A DNA stretch of 64,000 nt from Methanimicrococcus blatticola (GCF_004363215.1 NZ_SNYS01000005.1:62001-126000); one strand, 5' to 3'; counted from the stretch's first letter, positions 17,471-27,043 are shown. Translations and numbers: made by a program. Notes: generated by a model not told the origin, from the sequence alone.

Positions 17471-18547
17471 ATGAATCAAAAATTAAATCCGGATGATGAC
17501 GATTCCATTTTAAGAAAAATGAAAAGGAGAGAGGATTACGGTTTTTATATTGATTTCTTAAAAAACCCGTTTTATTATTTTGAACAAAATCCTCCTCTGT
17601 CATTTATTCCGGGATTTTTGTTCGCTTTCATTGTCTTGACAGCCATTCAAATTGTTTTAACAACTCAGGAATCAGCCGAATATTTTCATCTCATTTCAAC
17701 ATTTCAATCTGTTGAAACAACGCTGCTTTTGACGGCATTCGCTTTCTTTTTACCGTTCATTTATTTTGAAGAAAAACATCAAAAAAAGATTGAAACCGCT
17801 GAAGAAAAATTGCCCGGTTTTTTACATGGATTATCTGATTTAATCGCAGGCGGTTTAACACTTCAGGAAGCTTTAACGGAATTTTCAAAGAAAACAAACA
17901 AAAATAATCCACTGAATAAAACAAACCAGTCGGATAAAACAAACCAGTCGGATAAAACAAATCGGTCGGATAAAACAAATCCGCAGGATGCAAAATCAAA
18001 AAAGAATACGAATGAATCATTTTTTGAAAATGAAATCAATCTGATCGGGTTAAAGATGAAATCCGGCATTCCTTTTGACACTTGCCTTGAAAGTTTCGGA
18101 AAACGGTATGATTCAAAACTGATTCAAAGAGCGGCATCGGTGATTTCCGCTGCTGAAAAATCAGGCGGTTTGATGCATTTATCAATTGATGCCGCCGTTT
18201 TTGATATTCGGGAAGCGGTCAACCTGAAAAAAGAAAGGGATTCGAAACAATCCGTTTACGGTATCGTTTTATTCATTTCATTCTTATTGTTTATCGGCAT
18301 AGCCGTTCTTCTGATTCTGCAATTCAACTCCATGAACATGCTTACAACACAAGCAAACACCTTTGAAACCGCTTACGAATCGTCAATACTAATTTATCGA
18401 ATGCTTTTGATTCAAGCATTCTTTTCAGGTCTCATGATCGGCAAATTAAAAAAAGGAAAAACCGCCGCCGGTTTAAAATACACATTCCTAATGTTGTTTG
18501 CCGTTTGGATTTCATTTACAGCAGGCGGCGTTTTTGATATTGTTTGA
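17471..18547 (+). CDS. Tad/type II secretion F-domain membrane protein (TadB-like)
   Basis: 358 residues, divergent from the ATPase gene (93-bp gap). Two N-terminal membrane helices (about 45-65, 75-97), then a T2SF domain (EEKLPGFLHGLSDLIAGGLTLQEAL, SGIPFDTCLESFG, AAEKSGGLMHLS), and C-terminal helices (about 262-285, 310-355). Within the domain (about 140-180) sits an insertion of SDKTNQ/SDKTNR repeats, coded by 15-bp direct repeats near 17930-17980. It is likely the second half of the membrane platform, pairing with the TadC-like protein. Confidence 0.82.
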   Translation: MNQKLNPDDDDSILRKMKRREDYGFYIDFLKNPFYYFEQNPPLSFIPGFLFAFIVLTAIQIVLTTQESAEYFHLISTFQSVETTLLLTAFAFFLPFIYFEEKHQKKIETAEEKLPGFLHGLSDLIAGGLTLQEALTEFSKKTNKNNPLNKTNQSDKTNQSDKTNRSDKTNPQDAKSKKNTNESFFENEINLIGLKMKSGIPFDTCLESFGKRYDSKLIQRAASVISAAEKSGGLMHLSIDAAVFDIREAVNLKKERDSKQSVYGIVLFISFLLFIGIAVLLILQFNSMNMLTTQANTFETAYESSILIYRMLLIQAFFSGLMIGKLKKGKTAAGLKYTFLMLFAVWISFTAGGVFDIV

Positions 18548-18651
18548 AAGAAGGATTACAACAATCTTTTTATACCTTAAATCTCTCTTTTGCTGTGCAA
18601 TTCGAGATTTTCTTGGATTCAGCAACTGTTTTACAATTTCGTTTTTCAATT

Positions 18652-18724
18652 GCTCCGATAGTGTAGTGGCCAATCATTCAGGACTCTCACTCCTGTAACT
18701 CGGGTTCGAATCCCGGTCGGAGCA
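18652..18724 (+). tRNA. tRNA-Glu (anticodon CUC)
   Basis: 73 nt. The acceptor stem GCTCCGA pairs with TCGGAGC, followed by discriminator A. D-arm starts at TAGTGTAGTGGCC. Anticodon stem CAGGA/TCCTG encloses loop CTCTCAC, giving anticodon CTC. T-arm is CTCGGGTTCGAATCCCGG. CCA is not encoded. A T-rich run follows. Confidence 0.96.
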
Positions 18725-18730
18725 TTTTAT

Positions 18731-19233
18731 TTAATTATTTTCTTTTTGAAGTTCTTCAATCAGTTTTTTTTCGATTTCCAAAACATTTGGGAAAATAATA
18801 TTCACACCTTTTTTATGAAGCTTTAAAACTTCACGGGCATTTTTCTGAATATGACGTTTAATAGTTCTTCTAAAACGGGGTCGTTAAGATTTATATCCAA
18901 ATACTTTCCGGAAATATATTTTTCAATACAAGGAAACATATTTTGGATTAAAAAAACTCTGTTCTGCCCCAAAACTTTTCCAAATAAAATCGTATTGCAG
19001 TTATTATGTTTTTCGATTTTTCGTTGGTGAATTGTTTCGTATTTTTGAACCCTTGAAGAAATCGGAATAAACCAAAGGATTTCTTTATTTTCTGAATCCT
19101 AAAAACATAAATATTGAGGTCTTCCATTAACAAAATCATTTTCAAAGTATTTGTTTTTCATTAAATTTTTATCCGGAAATTTTTCAAAAAAACGATTTGT
19201 AATGAAATAAAAGGAATTCGTTGATAATTTCAT
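18731..19233 (-). pseudogene. Broken CptN/ToxN-like type III toxin gene
   Basis: Reading the minus strand from the ATG at 19231-19233 gives a protein starting MKLSTNSFYFITNRFFEKFP. It matches, from memory, the CptIN-type RNase toxins: FVNGRPQYLCF, WFIPISSRVQKYETIHQRKIEKHNNC, then TILFGKVLGQNRVFLIQNMFP. The frame is broken by one TAG after YLCF and by an apparent 1-base deletion before HIQKNAREVLKLHKKG; after that the sequence continues in the next frame to TAA at 18731. If UAG is read as sense here, only the frameshift disables it. No tandem RNA-antitoxin repeats are visible upstream. It sits just behind tRNA-Glu. Confidence 0.65.
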
Positions 19234-19545
19234 TTAATCACACCAATAATTGGAAAGAAGCACCGTAAAGATTGTTTTTAAAATAATAACCGGCAATTTA
19301 TTAGAGGTCCGCCGCCGGCGGAGCGGAGATACATTTCGCATCCGAAACAAATTGTTTCAGCTTTGTAGATTATACAAAGGATTTAACGGAATGAACCCGT
19401 TATTTTCAAAAACGATTCATGTCTATAAATATCTTTTTTAATATTTCAAAAAAAGATTCATTCACTCAAAATAAAAATAAAAAAGAATGTAAAAACAAAA
19501 AAGGAATGCAGAAAAGACAACTGCTTTTCTGCAATTTTAAAAAAA
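19234..19545. other. Intergenic stretch without a recognised gene
   Basis: A/T-rich 312 bp upstream of the broken toxin gene and downstream of thrS. The only structure seen is a G+C palindrome near 19308 (TCCGCCGCCGGCGGA). A remnant antitoxin RNA could have been here, but I see no repeats to support it. Confidence 0.4.
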
Positions 19546-21510
19546 TTAAACAAATTTCGCTCTCTTCGACATATATTTCGGCAGCGCCAAGCCTCTGTAA
19601 GGCATACCAGCGATTTCTTTGCCGATTCTGTCGTTGAGTTCTTCAACCGTCATTTCTTGCTGGAACGGCTTGTTCGGCTGGGATTCGGCGCGGATTGTCA
19701 CGGTCAATTTGCCGGTCTCGGCTTCTTTGTCGCCGATTACGACGGTGTACGGAATCCATTCGGTTCCGGCTTCTCTGACTTTTTTGCCGAGCGTGAGTTC
19801 ACGGTCATCATAATCAACACGGTATTTGATGGCGGACGCAACATTTTCAGCGAATTCGGTGTGCTTTTCGGAGACCGGAATCACACGAACCTGAGTCGGT
19901 GAGAGCCAAACGGGGAGGGTTGTGATTTCTCCTTTGGCGCTGCCCATAGCGGCTTTTTCCAAAAGGCCGTAAATGCAGCGTTCAATGGCACCGCTCGGAG
20001 AGCAGTGAAGAACGGTCGGGCGTTTGATTTCGCCGTCGGAATCCGTATAGGTAATGTCGTAGCGCTCCGCGTTTTCAACGTCGATCTGAACGGTTGAGAG
20101 TGCGCTGGCTTTGTCGGAAGTGTCGACAAAGTTAAATTCGAATTTCAGGACGAAATAGAAGAAGCGAGTGTCCCACATTTCAATAAGGACCGGCTTGTTG
20201 ACTTTTTGAACCATCTTTTCGATGAGTTCTTTGTTTTCGTTATAGAAATCCTTGGTAAAGCGAATGGCAATTTCAAAATCATCGAGATCGATTCCGATGT
20301 TGTTTAAAACATCAATACAGAATTCGTACTGCTCAAAGAATTGTTCTTTGGCTTCATCCATGTCGCGGCAAAGCGTGTGCATGTCCGGCATTGTGAATGC
20401 GCGCAGACGGCGAAGGCCGACCAATTCCCCGCGCTGCTCCTTTCTGAAGCTGTAGCGGGTCATTTCAATCATTTTAAGCGGCATGTTTCTGTAAGAAATC
20501 GTCATGTCGTGATTCATCAAGAACTGACCGAAACAGGCGGCGAATCTGAGGAACATATGTCTTTTGTCAGATTCAATGGAATATTGTCTTGCCGGGAACC
20601 GATCCAAGTATTTTTTCAATGTCGGATGGTTCATGTCATACATAATCGGCGTTTCGACTTCCATCGCACCGAAATCCGTTACACTTCTTTCAATGACGTA
20701 ATTTTCAAGAAGTGATTTCATGAGACGGCCTTTCGGATAATATCTCATGTTGCCGGAGTCCGATCCGGGCTCATAATCCGCAAGCTCAAGCCGTTTCATA
20801 AGCTCAACATGCGGCGGCGGCGCATTGACCGCTCTGTTTTTGGAAACTTCGTAGTTGACGAATTTCTGAAGTTTTTCATTGTTTTTCAAATCAAAAGAAT
20901 CGACATCATGCATCACGCCTGACGGATCCATGATTTTGAAATACGATTTGGCAACGCTTTCTGCTTTGAGCGCTTCGGAAACAACATCGCCGTCTTCGGA
21001 AAGCTGAACGGTTGAGCCGCAGGCACCGTCTTTGAGTGCGGCAACGCTTCCGGAGCCGCCGACACCGCTTGCGCTTTCCGCCGCTTCATCCACACAAATG
21101 TGTTTGGAAAGCTCGGAGAGCGGGTGCCCTTTGCAGCTGATTTGAAACGCTTTGTACCAGCCGAACGGCGCGCGTTTGACAGTGAGTCCGTCCTCTTCGA
21201 GTGCTGCCGCGATTCCTTTCAAAACGGAAACGCCGACATCGGGAGCGGAAAGGCTGGAACTGAGGTGAGCGTACGGATAAACCATCACTTTGTCAGACTT
21301 CACCTGCTCCAATGTGTTTTTAATCTGTGCGACAGCGGCTGCCACCGTGCCGTCAGAGTTTGCTTCATCGCATTTTTCCACTGCGATGAACGCCGTTAAC
21401 GCCTCTTCGAGACGTCCGGACTTCATGTCGTCGCTGATTTCCTCAGCGATTTTCGTTTTCTTTTTGGTTTCATACTCGATGTAATCCGAGTGTATGAGAA
21501 GCATTTGCAT
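19546..21510 (-). CDS. thrS: Threonyl-tRNA synthetase, archaeal type
   Basis: 654 residues from the ATG coding [14 protein letters not shown], the usual start of the archaeal N-terminal editing domain (D-aminoacyl-tRNA deacylase-like, about 1-145). The track upstream of this Met is not conserved. The class II core shows motif 2 around [21 protein letters not shown] and motif 3 in [18 protein letters not shown], then the anticodon-binding domain to the C-terminus ([17 protein letters not shown]). It charges tRNA-Thr. A Gly/Ser/Ala-rich loop lies near residues 140-165. Confidence 0.95.
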   Translation of the reverse strand: MQMLLIHSDYIEYETKKKTKIAEEISDDMKSGRLEEALTAFIAVEKCDEANSDGTVAAAVAQIKNTLEQVKSDKVMVYPYAHLSSSLSAPDVGVSVLKGIAAALEEDGLTVKRAPFGWYKAFQISCKGHPLSELSKHICVDEAAESASGVGGSGSVAALKDGACGSTVQLSEDGDVVSEALKAESVAKSYFKIMDPSGVMHDVDSFDLKNNEKLQKFVNYEVSKNRAVNAPPPHVELMKRLELADYEPGSDSGNMRYYPKGRLMKSLLENYVIERSVTDFGAMEVETPIMYDMNHPTLKKYLDRFPARQYSIESDKRHMFLRFAACFGQFLMNHDMTISYRNMPLKMIEMTRYSFRKEQRGELVGLRRLRAFTMPDMHTLCRDMDEAKEQFFEQYEFCIDVLNNIGIDLDDFEIAIRFTKDFYNENKELIEKMVQKVNKPVLIEMWDTRFFYFVLKFEFNFVDTSDKASALSTVQIDVENAERYDITYTDSDGEIKRPTVLHCSPSGAIERCIYGLLEKAAMGSAKGEITTLPVWLSPTQVRVIPVSEKHTEFAENVASAIKYRVDYDDRELTLGKKVREAGTEWIPYTVVIGDKEAETGKLTVTIRAESQPNKPFQQEMTVEELNDRIGKEIAGMPYRGLALPKYMSKRAKFV

Positions 21511-21705
21511 AAAAATTAACACCTGATTTTGAATTTTCAAATATTCTTTTTAAGTCTTAAAGATGGAAATTGAATGCAGTTCAATTATTTAAATATTAAC
21601 CGAAGAAAAAATCAGTTACAAGGTTCTCGGTTGTTAAAACGGAGGTCAAATTTCAGATTTAATTTAAAAAATGAGGTCGGGTTTCCAATCAATTTTTAAA
21701 AATGA

Positions 21706-21790
21706 TGCGACTCGCGCGCAGCGGACCGTAGTCGACAACAACCACAGGCAATGCAGCCCCGTTCATGCAAGTGAATGAGTGTGATAAAAA
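21706..21790 (-). repeat. Dispersed intergenic repeat R1, copy 3 (degenerate end)
   Basis: Keeps only the right-end signature (GCGACTCGCGCGCAGCGG) and the CCCGTTCATGCAAGTGAATGAG...GTGATAA hairpin block of R1; the left hairpin is missing. It lies between thrS and the TfoX-like gene; the remaining 165 bp of the gap show nothing else. Confidence 0.6.
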
Positions 21791-21796
21791 GAAAAA

Positions 21797-22096
21797 TCAA
21801 AGATTTTTATGAAATTCCTTGAGTTCCGCCTTCGTCTCTTCCGGCAAATTATGCCATCTGACGCCTTGAATCGCGCCTTCCAATCCGCACAGCATAGACA
21901 GGCAGGCTCCCGGATCGCGCTCGCGCAGACGCAAAAGCGCCTCTTTGCTGCCGACAGCACGCAGTTGATCGGGCGTTTCGATGCCGGCTTCTCTGAGACG
22001 CTCGGCTGCGACTTTGCCGATGTTGGGCATATCTTCAAGCTTTTCGTATTGCGTATTTTGCGTTTGAATTTTATTTTTAGAATAACAATCTGCCAT
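21797..22096 (-). CDS. TfoX C-terminal-domain (helix-hairpin-helix) protein
   Basis: 99 residues from the ATG at 22094-22096, which has a GGTG six bases upstream. Nearly the whole protein is the TfoX C-terminal domain: MPNIGKVAAERLREAGIETP, then a second helical block ending RWHNLPEETKAELKEFHK. This domain is a helix-hairpin-helix-like fold. The N-terminal TfoX domain is absent. The ATG lies 2 bp beyond the stop of the transglutaminase-like gene, so the two are coupled. Function unknown. Confidence 0.82.
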   Translation of the reverse strand: MADCYSKNKIQTQNTQYEKLEDMPNIGKVAAERLREAGIETPDQLRAVGSKEALLRLRERDPGACLSMLCGLEGAIQGVRWHNLPEETKAELKEFHKNL

Positions 22097-22098
22097 TT

Positions 22099-22809
22099 TC
22101 AGCACCTTTCACAAATATTATGCCAACCGCTCTTATTATCGCCATCATTTCCGTTGCCGTCATTCTCACTGCTTTTGCCGTAAATTTTTACCGGCAGATT
22201 TGTCCATAATTCTTCACGGGTTTTATTTTCGGTCAACGCTTGAATCACTTCCGGCGCCGGATTTGGATAAACCGTATGAAAATCTTCTTCGCCGAATTCG
22301 GGACGGACAACAAAGGCGATTTTTTCATCATTCGGATTCAACGAAAAACGGGCGTCAATGCCTGCTTTGTTCCCGCGCGGGTCTAAACGAACCCAGATGT
22401 CCGTTTCTTTAACATAAACACCGCAAAGGCCGTGAAAAATCAGAAACGGTGCCGTTTCATCATCTAAAATCAGTTTTTGATAGCAGAAGCCCGTCGGAAT
22501 TCCGTTGAGCCGGTAAAGCGCTGCTAATAAATGAGATTTGGCAAAACAGATGCCATGTTTTTCTTTCAAAACTTCCGACGCTTTCAGCGTAACGATTTGT
22601 TCGCTGATGTTAGCCGAATGAGAAATTTCGTCGCGGACAAATTCATAGATTCGTTTCATCAAATCGATTTTATCGACAGATTGAGTGTTCAGCCTGTCGG
22701 AAACCGCCATAATATCCGAATCAGAAAAGTCAATGATTTCCGTTTCCGCCAAATAATCAGATAAATTTTCGGATTCGGGAATCAATTTCATTTCAATCAC
22801 AATTTTCAT
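22099..22809 (-). CDS. Transglutaminase-like cysteine protein
   Basis: 236 residues. The transglutaminase/protease-like core shows the catalytic triad in order: Cys in KHGICFAKSHLLAALYR (about 91), His in LIFHGLCGVYV (about 129), Asp in WVRLDPRGNK (about 142). Bacterial and archaeal members act as proteases or amidases. No signal peptide, so cytoplasmic. It overlaps the membrane-protein gene upstream by 4 bp (ATGA) and is coupled to the TfoX-like gene downstream. Confidence 0.82.
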   Translation of the reverse strand: MKIVIEMKLIPESENLSDYLAETEIIDFSDSDIMAVSDRLNTQSVDKIDLMKRIYEFVRDEISHSANISEQIVTLKASEVLKEKHGICFAKSHLLAALYRLNGIPTGFCYQKLILDDETAPFLIFHGLCGVYVKETDIWVRLDPRGNKAGIDARFSLNPNDEKIAFVVRPEFGEEDFHTVYPNPAPEVIQALTENKTREELWTNLPVKIYGKSSENDGNGNDGDNKSGWHNICERC

Positions 22810-23207
22810 TCTTTCTTAAGGCTGTTTCCGTAAATGGAAGACGACATATTTTTCGGCTCGTCTTTGGATTTTTGATTTTCCGGCTCTTTGGGTTTTTGAT
22901 TATTTTTCCAAGAGTAAACCAAATAGATGAGCGCGGCAATGATGACGGGAGAAATCCAAAGAATAAAATTGCCGATGAATGAAACCAAAAGGTAACCGAT
23001 TTCATGAATGTTTTGAACGAAATACGCGGTGTAAATCGTCAATCCTGCGGCTGCTAAAAGAGAAAGGATGAATCCGGCATAAAGCACGGTTTTGGCTTTC
23101 TCCGGTTTTTTTCGGGCGGAATAGAAAATTTCCGCAACGACAAGAAAGATAAACCAAATCAAAAACAAATAACTGAAAGCCGTTAATATCGGATCTTCAA
23201 CAATCAT
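22806..23207 (-). CDS. Small integral membrane protein, unknown function
   Basis: 133 residues, four hydrophobic segments (about 8-27, 38-58, 67-80, 82-102) and a charged Lys/Glu tail. The order of helices and the basic segment SARKKPEKAKTVLYAGFILSL resemble the next two small membrane genes, so the three look like paralogues. No family recognised. It overlaps the transglutaminase-like gene by 4 bp. Confidence 0.7.
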   Translation of the reverse strand: MIVEDPILTAFSYLFLIWFIFLVVAEIFYSARKKPEKAKTVLYAGFILSLLAAAGLTIYTAYFVQNIHEIGYLLVSFIGNFILWISPVIIAALIYLVYSWKNNQKPKEPENQKSKDEPKNMSSSIYGNSLKKE

Positions 23208-23220
23208 TTTTCAGCCCCGG

Positions 23221-23538
23221 TTATTTCTTTTTGACATTTTTCGGCTTCGGCAGGTTTTTCGGCGTGAAATACAAGGAATGAACGGCTGCCAGCATAATTG
23301 TGATAATGTTAATTCGGATGAAATACGAAAAAACCGTCACGATCCGCCCGCCTTCGGGAAACTCAGTAAAGAAGAACGCGTAAATCGAAAACAGAATCGA
23401 GAAGAGAAGCGGAACCGCGATGAGAATGAAACTCTCTTTTTGTTTTCCTTTTCGTCCCAAAAAAACCTGAACGGCAATCAAAATAACAGCCGCTGCGAGC
23501 AAAAGCCCGATTTGATTCCATGTTAAAGCAATATCCAT
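23221..23538 (-). CDS. Small integral membrane protein, unknown function
   Basis: 105 residues with about four hydrophobic helices. VQVFLGRKGKQKESFILIAVPLLFSI parallels VFLCKRENRKTGLILPALTFIISI in the gene 27 bp upstream, which supports duplication. Not recognised as a named family. Confidence 0.68.
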   Translation of the reverse strand: MDIALTWNQIGLLLAAAVILIAVQVFLGRKGKQKESFILIAVPLLFSILFSIYAFFFTEFPEGGRIVTVFSYFIRINIITIMLAAVHSLYFTPKNLPKPKNVKKK

Positions 23539-23564
23539 TAAAATTCACCAATCCCTTATCCTTT

Positions 23565-23837
23565 TTACATCCTTCTGCCGTGATACAAAATATAAATTCC
23601 CGCTAAAATCACCGTCGGCACATTCATTGCCACGAACACCTGAACCCACAGATAAATCATGCTGACAAAATTCGGCGGCGGCGAATATAAATGAACGCCA
23701 ATGACGGCCAAAATTGAAATAATAAATGTCAGCGCCGGCAAAATCAAACCGGTTTTTCGGTTTTCGCGCTTGCAAAGAAAAACCTGAAGCGAGAAAAGCA
23801 GAATTAAAATAAAGATGAGTGCGATGATGCGGTACAT
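23565..23837 (-). CDS. Small integral membrane protein, unknown function
   Basis: 90 residues with three to four hydrophobic helices, first of three related small membrane genes in a probable operon with the transglutaminase-like and TfoX-like genes. The shared VFLCKRENRK-type basic loop lies between helices 1 and 2. Function unknown. Confidence 0.65.
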   Translation of the reverse strand: MYRIIALIFILILLFSLQVFLCKRENRKTGLILPALTFIISILAVIGVHLYSPPPNFVSMIYLWVQVFVAMNVPTVILAGIYILYHGRRM

Positions 23838-23919
23838 AACTGATTTCCTTTCATTTTTTCAAATCAAGATGTAGAAAAATACTCAAAAGTAGTATTAAAA
23901 GTCATCCGATTGATAAAAA

Positions 23920-24600
23920 TCAGCGTTTCTTTCCCGCCGGCAAAAAAGACGCGTCACGCGCTGCCAATTTCTTGCTTTCATTGGCTGAGATCTTTTTGGG
24001 AGCACCTGCCGAAAGCTGCTTTGTTTTGCTGCCTGTCACTTGCTTGGTGCTGCTGCCTGCCACTTGCTTGGTGGTGCTTCCGGCAACTTGCTTGGTGCTG
24101 CTGCCTGCCACTTGTTTCGTGCCGCTTCCTGCTACCTGCTTGGTACCGTTTGCTGAGACTTGTTTGGTGCCGTTTGCTGCAACCGCCTTTGGCGTCACTT
24201 TGCCGGCCGGAAGCTGTGCCGCGCCGCCTGCGATCTGCTTTTTCGGCGTGCTTGTTCGGCTTCCCGGAAGCTGCGGTGTGCGAACGGTAAAAACCGGACC
24301 TTCTTTTTTCGGTTGGAGCTGAGGCTGCGCTTTTTGTTTCTCAACCTTTCCGATTTCAATTATTTTAAACGGGAAACCGGCACCGTCACGGAATTCCGTA
24401 ATTTTGGTGATAAAAAAGTGTTCTTTCACTGCGAAAAGAACCAATTCCATTTTGTCGCCGAGCTCATACGGGGTTTGCATATCCCGAACAACGATTGTAA
24501 AATTTTGAAAAGGCTATCCGCTGAATATGATATCGTGAAAGACACGGCCGTCCTTCTTGATTAAATTAATTCGGATATCCCCGTTTCTGAAATTAATCAT
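23920..24600 (-). CDS. KQVAGS-repeat protein with in-frame UAG (226 residues if read through)
   Basis: From the ATG at 24598-24600 the frame runs MINFRNGDIRINLIKKDG..., meets TAG at 24514-24516 (codon 29), then continues PFQNFTIVVRDMQTPYELG to TGA at 23920. Reading through gives an N-terminal beta-rich domain (about 1-95) without a break in character; the first Met after the TAG (24480) has no good Shine-Dalgarno and would cut that domain. Residues about 130-200 are repeats of the type TKQVAGSS, Thr/Lys/Ser-rich and basic, ending in KKISANESKKLAARD. I recognise no family. The TAG may be pyrrolysine or a suppressible stop. Confidence 0.6.
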
Positions 24601-24728
24601 ATTTTACGCTCTGTTTTTAACAAACGATAGAATAACAAGAATATTAAGAATGAGATTATAATATTTATAATGTCTTCACTCTACCTTGTTATACGAACAA
24701 ACTACAGTAAAAATAATTTTAAACTGTG

Positions 24729-26549
24729 TTAAAAAGATTCATTCTTTTCAATATCAATATTCAATTCTTCCGCCAGTTTAATCATCTTCGGCGGCAGCTG
24801 TTCCCAGCGCCAGAAACCGTGCTTGACATACGCGTCCGAGACGCCCGCTTTTTTCGCCCAATTTGTCAAATATGTTTCCCAGCGGTCCGCAAGCTCCGGA
24901 TGAATCTCTTTCATGCGTTCATATTCCGCTTGGAACGCTGCAGGACACATCCAGCACCCGATACGCTCTAATCCGTTATCGTAAAGCGAATTGTACGGCA
25001 ATTTGCGCCAGTGAATGTACAGCCAAACTTCAATCGCGCGCCAATCGCGAATCGGGAAAATATTGAGCTGTCCTTCCACATTCGGATTGATGTCCATCGT
25101 CGGGATTTTAGAGCGCATAAACGATTCCTGCCGACGCTTGCCGTCCAAAGACAAATGCGGCTTGCCGTCGCCGAGGCGGTTGCTTGAATTGAGTTTGCAA
25201 ACTTTACAGCACCAACGGGAATCTTTTGTCGGATGATTCTGAACTTTAAGCGTTTTCCAGAAGTCATCGCCGGCACTCATTTCTTCAAAAGGAATATTTC
25301 GGCTTTCACAATAAGAACGCGCGAATTCAACCGTTTCGGGATAATCAATGCCCGTGTTCAAGAAAACAGCCGTAAACGGACGGTGAACCAGTGCCGAGGC
25401 CGCCAAATCCAAAACAACAAGACTGTCTTTGCCGCCGCTGAAAGACACAAAGACGGGCTTTTCTTTATTGTCTTTTAAATTCACGGCACCTTTAATCGTA
25501 TTCATGGCGTCCTTGCCGAGTGCTTTGATATAATCCTTATTCGCAGCGACAACATCATCCATTGTCGGCATTTTATCAGATAAAGCAAATGAAGAAGGAT
25601 CGTCTGATGTAATGCTTTTCACTTTCAAAATCTGAGCCGCTTTAATTTCCGCATCCGATTTCGTTGACATTGCCGAAGAGGCGCTTTCATTCTCCTTTTT
25701 CACGCGGTAAAAATCTTCGCTGTCGGCATGAGAAATACCGTACCCGGTTAAATTGCCGCTGACAATCAAGACCGTCTCGCCCTTTTTAATGCCAGAAGGG
25801 AATTCTTCAATCAAATCATAAGTCACATTTTTACCGTTCAAATGCGCTTTTGCTTTTCCGATTTTAACAACGCGCTCGGCAGAAGCGAAATTGTAGGGTT
25901 CGTTAAAGAACAGCTTTGATCCTTCAAGCGTCGGCTCAAAAACGAAATCCAAAATTTTCAAATCAAACCGAAGCATCCCGACAACACGACCGTCAGCGAT
26001 AATTTCCATCGTTTGGTCGTCGCCCGGAATTTTATTCAAAAGAAGAACGCGGTTTTTCAGCGGATTGCATGAAAACAGATCCAACAAATGCTTTTCAATC
26101 AAATCATAATCGTACCCTTGCGCAAAACGCACGTCTGCGGGCTGTGACAGCGTGATTTTGTCGCCGTTTGATCCGCAAACGCCGCATTTTTCACCGATGA
26201 GCGGCAGATTACACTCACGGCACCAGAATATGAAATCATTATCGTAATGAACGCGGTTGCTGCCGCCTTTCTTAAAATCTTTTTTGCTTGACTCGGAAAG
26301 CTTGCCGAGATCTTTGGCGCTGTAACCGTCAGTATATTTCTTGCCGGATGAGTGACTGCCGCCCGATTTGTTATTGACGCCTGATTTGTTACTGCCGTCG
26401 GACCGGCTACTATTGCCGGATTGATTATTGCCGCCGCTCTTTGCATATTTCGGAGCTTCTTTTCCGGCTTTTTGCCCCTTTTGTTCTCCGCGGCCTTTAA
26501 CGCGGTAATTATCTTTTGAATTTTTCTGCATCGGCGGTCTTCTTGACAT
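24729..26549 (-). CDS. PAPS-reductase-like PP-loop protein with zinc ribbon and PUA-like domain
   Basis: 606 residues from the ATG coding MSRRPPMQ, chosen for the GGTGA six bases upstream and because it clears the DUF131 gene. Order: Gly/Ser/Asn-rich basic tail (1-95); zinc ribbon CREC...CGVCGS; a PUA-like domain; a PP-loop ATP-binding site SFSGGKDSLVVLD; cysteines in SRWCCKVCKLN; and a C-terminal GCWMCPAA with further helices. The archaeal PAPS-reductase-like family; substrate unknown. The Cys groups could bind Fe-S and the PUA/zinc parts RNA, so an RNA-thiolation role is possible (inference). Confidence 0.8.
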   Translation of the reverse strand: MSRRPPMQKNSKDNYRVKGRGEQKGQKAGKEAPKYAKSGGNNQSGNSSRSDGSNKSGVNNKSGGSHSSGKKYTDGYSAKDLGKLSESSKKDFKKGGSNRVHYDNDFIFWCRECNLPLIGEKCGVCGSNGDKITLSQPADVRFAQGYDYDLIEKHLLDLFSCNPLKNRVLLLNKIPGDDQTMEIIADGRVVGMLRFDLKILDFVFEPTLEGSKLFFNEPYNFASAERVVKIGKAKAHLNGKNVTYDLIEEFPSGIKKGETVLIVSGNLTGYGISHADSEDFYRVKKENESASSAMSTKSDAEIKAAQILKVKSITSDDPSSFALSDKMPTMDDVVAANKDYIKALGKDAMNTIKGAVNLKDNKEKPVFVSFSGGKDSLVVLDLAASALVHRPFTAVFLNTGIDYPETVEFARSYCESRNIPFEEMSAGDDFWKTLKVQNHPTKDSRWCCKVCKLNSSNRLGDGKPHLSLDGKRRQESFMRSKIPTMDINPNVEGQLNIFPIRDWRAIEVWLYIHWRKLPYNSLYDNGLERIGCWMCPAAFQAEYERMKEIHPELADRWETYLTNWAKKAGVSDAYVKHGFWRWEQLPPKMIKLAEELNIDIEKNESF

Positions 26550-26596
26550 ATTTTCACCGTTCTGTGGATTTATGAAATTGGAATGTATTTCTGCTA

Positions 26597-27043
26597 TTAA
26601 AGGCGAACTATTCGGGAAAGCAAAATCCATGAAATTAAAACAATTAAAAAGAAAGCCAACGCATATTTGAATGCGTTTTTATCAAACCGAAATCCGCCGT
26701 TTCCGAAAATAATCGGAATCGGACCGATCATGATCATGCCGCTCGTTTTTGAGCGCGGTTCGTCGTCAAAATTAGGATTATTACGTTTTTCATTGAAATC
26801 AGAATCGCCTTCGTAATCATTGTGACAATTCATATAATCATCATGACAATTCGTAGAATCATCATTACAATTATCATTACAATTATAATCAGAATCGTTC
26901 GGATAAGTTTCGAATCCGGCCGAGTTCATTCTTCGCTTTGCCTGTAAATTCAATCCGATTGTCAATAGAATTGAAAAGATGATTGAAAGAAGGATTGAAA
27001 CAATCAGCCCCGGCCAAAAGAAATATACATTCACGTCTGCCAT
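26597..27043 (-). CDS. DUF131 (TIGR00304-type) membrane protein
   Basis: 148 residues. One N-terminal helix (about 8-30), a C-terminal helix (about 124-143) and the family mark GMIMIGPIPIIFGN (about 104-117). The middle (about 50-95) is an Asp/Asn/Cys/His-rich stretch with NDDSTNCHDDYMNCHND, coded by short repeats, which might bind metal but could also be plain low complexity. It lies upstream of the PP-loop gene on the same strand, 47 bp away. Function unknown; archaea-specific. Confidence 0.82.
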   Translation of the reverse strand: MADVNVYFFWPGLIVSILLSIIFSILLTIGLNLQAKRRMNSAGFETYPNDSDYNCNDNCNDDSTNCHDDYMNCHNDYEGDSDFNEKRNNPNFDDEPRSKTSGMIMIGPIPIIFGNGGFRFDKNAFKYALAFFLIVLISWILLSRIVRL

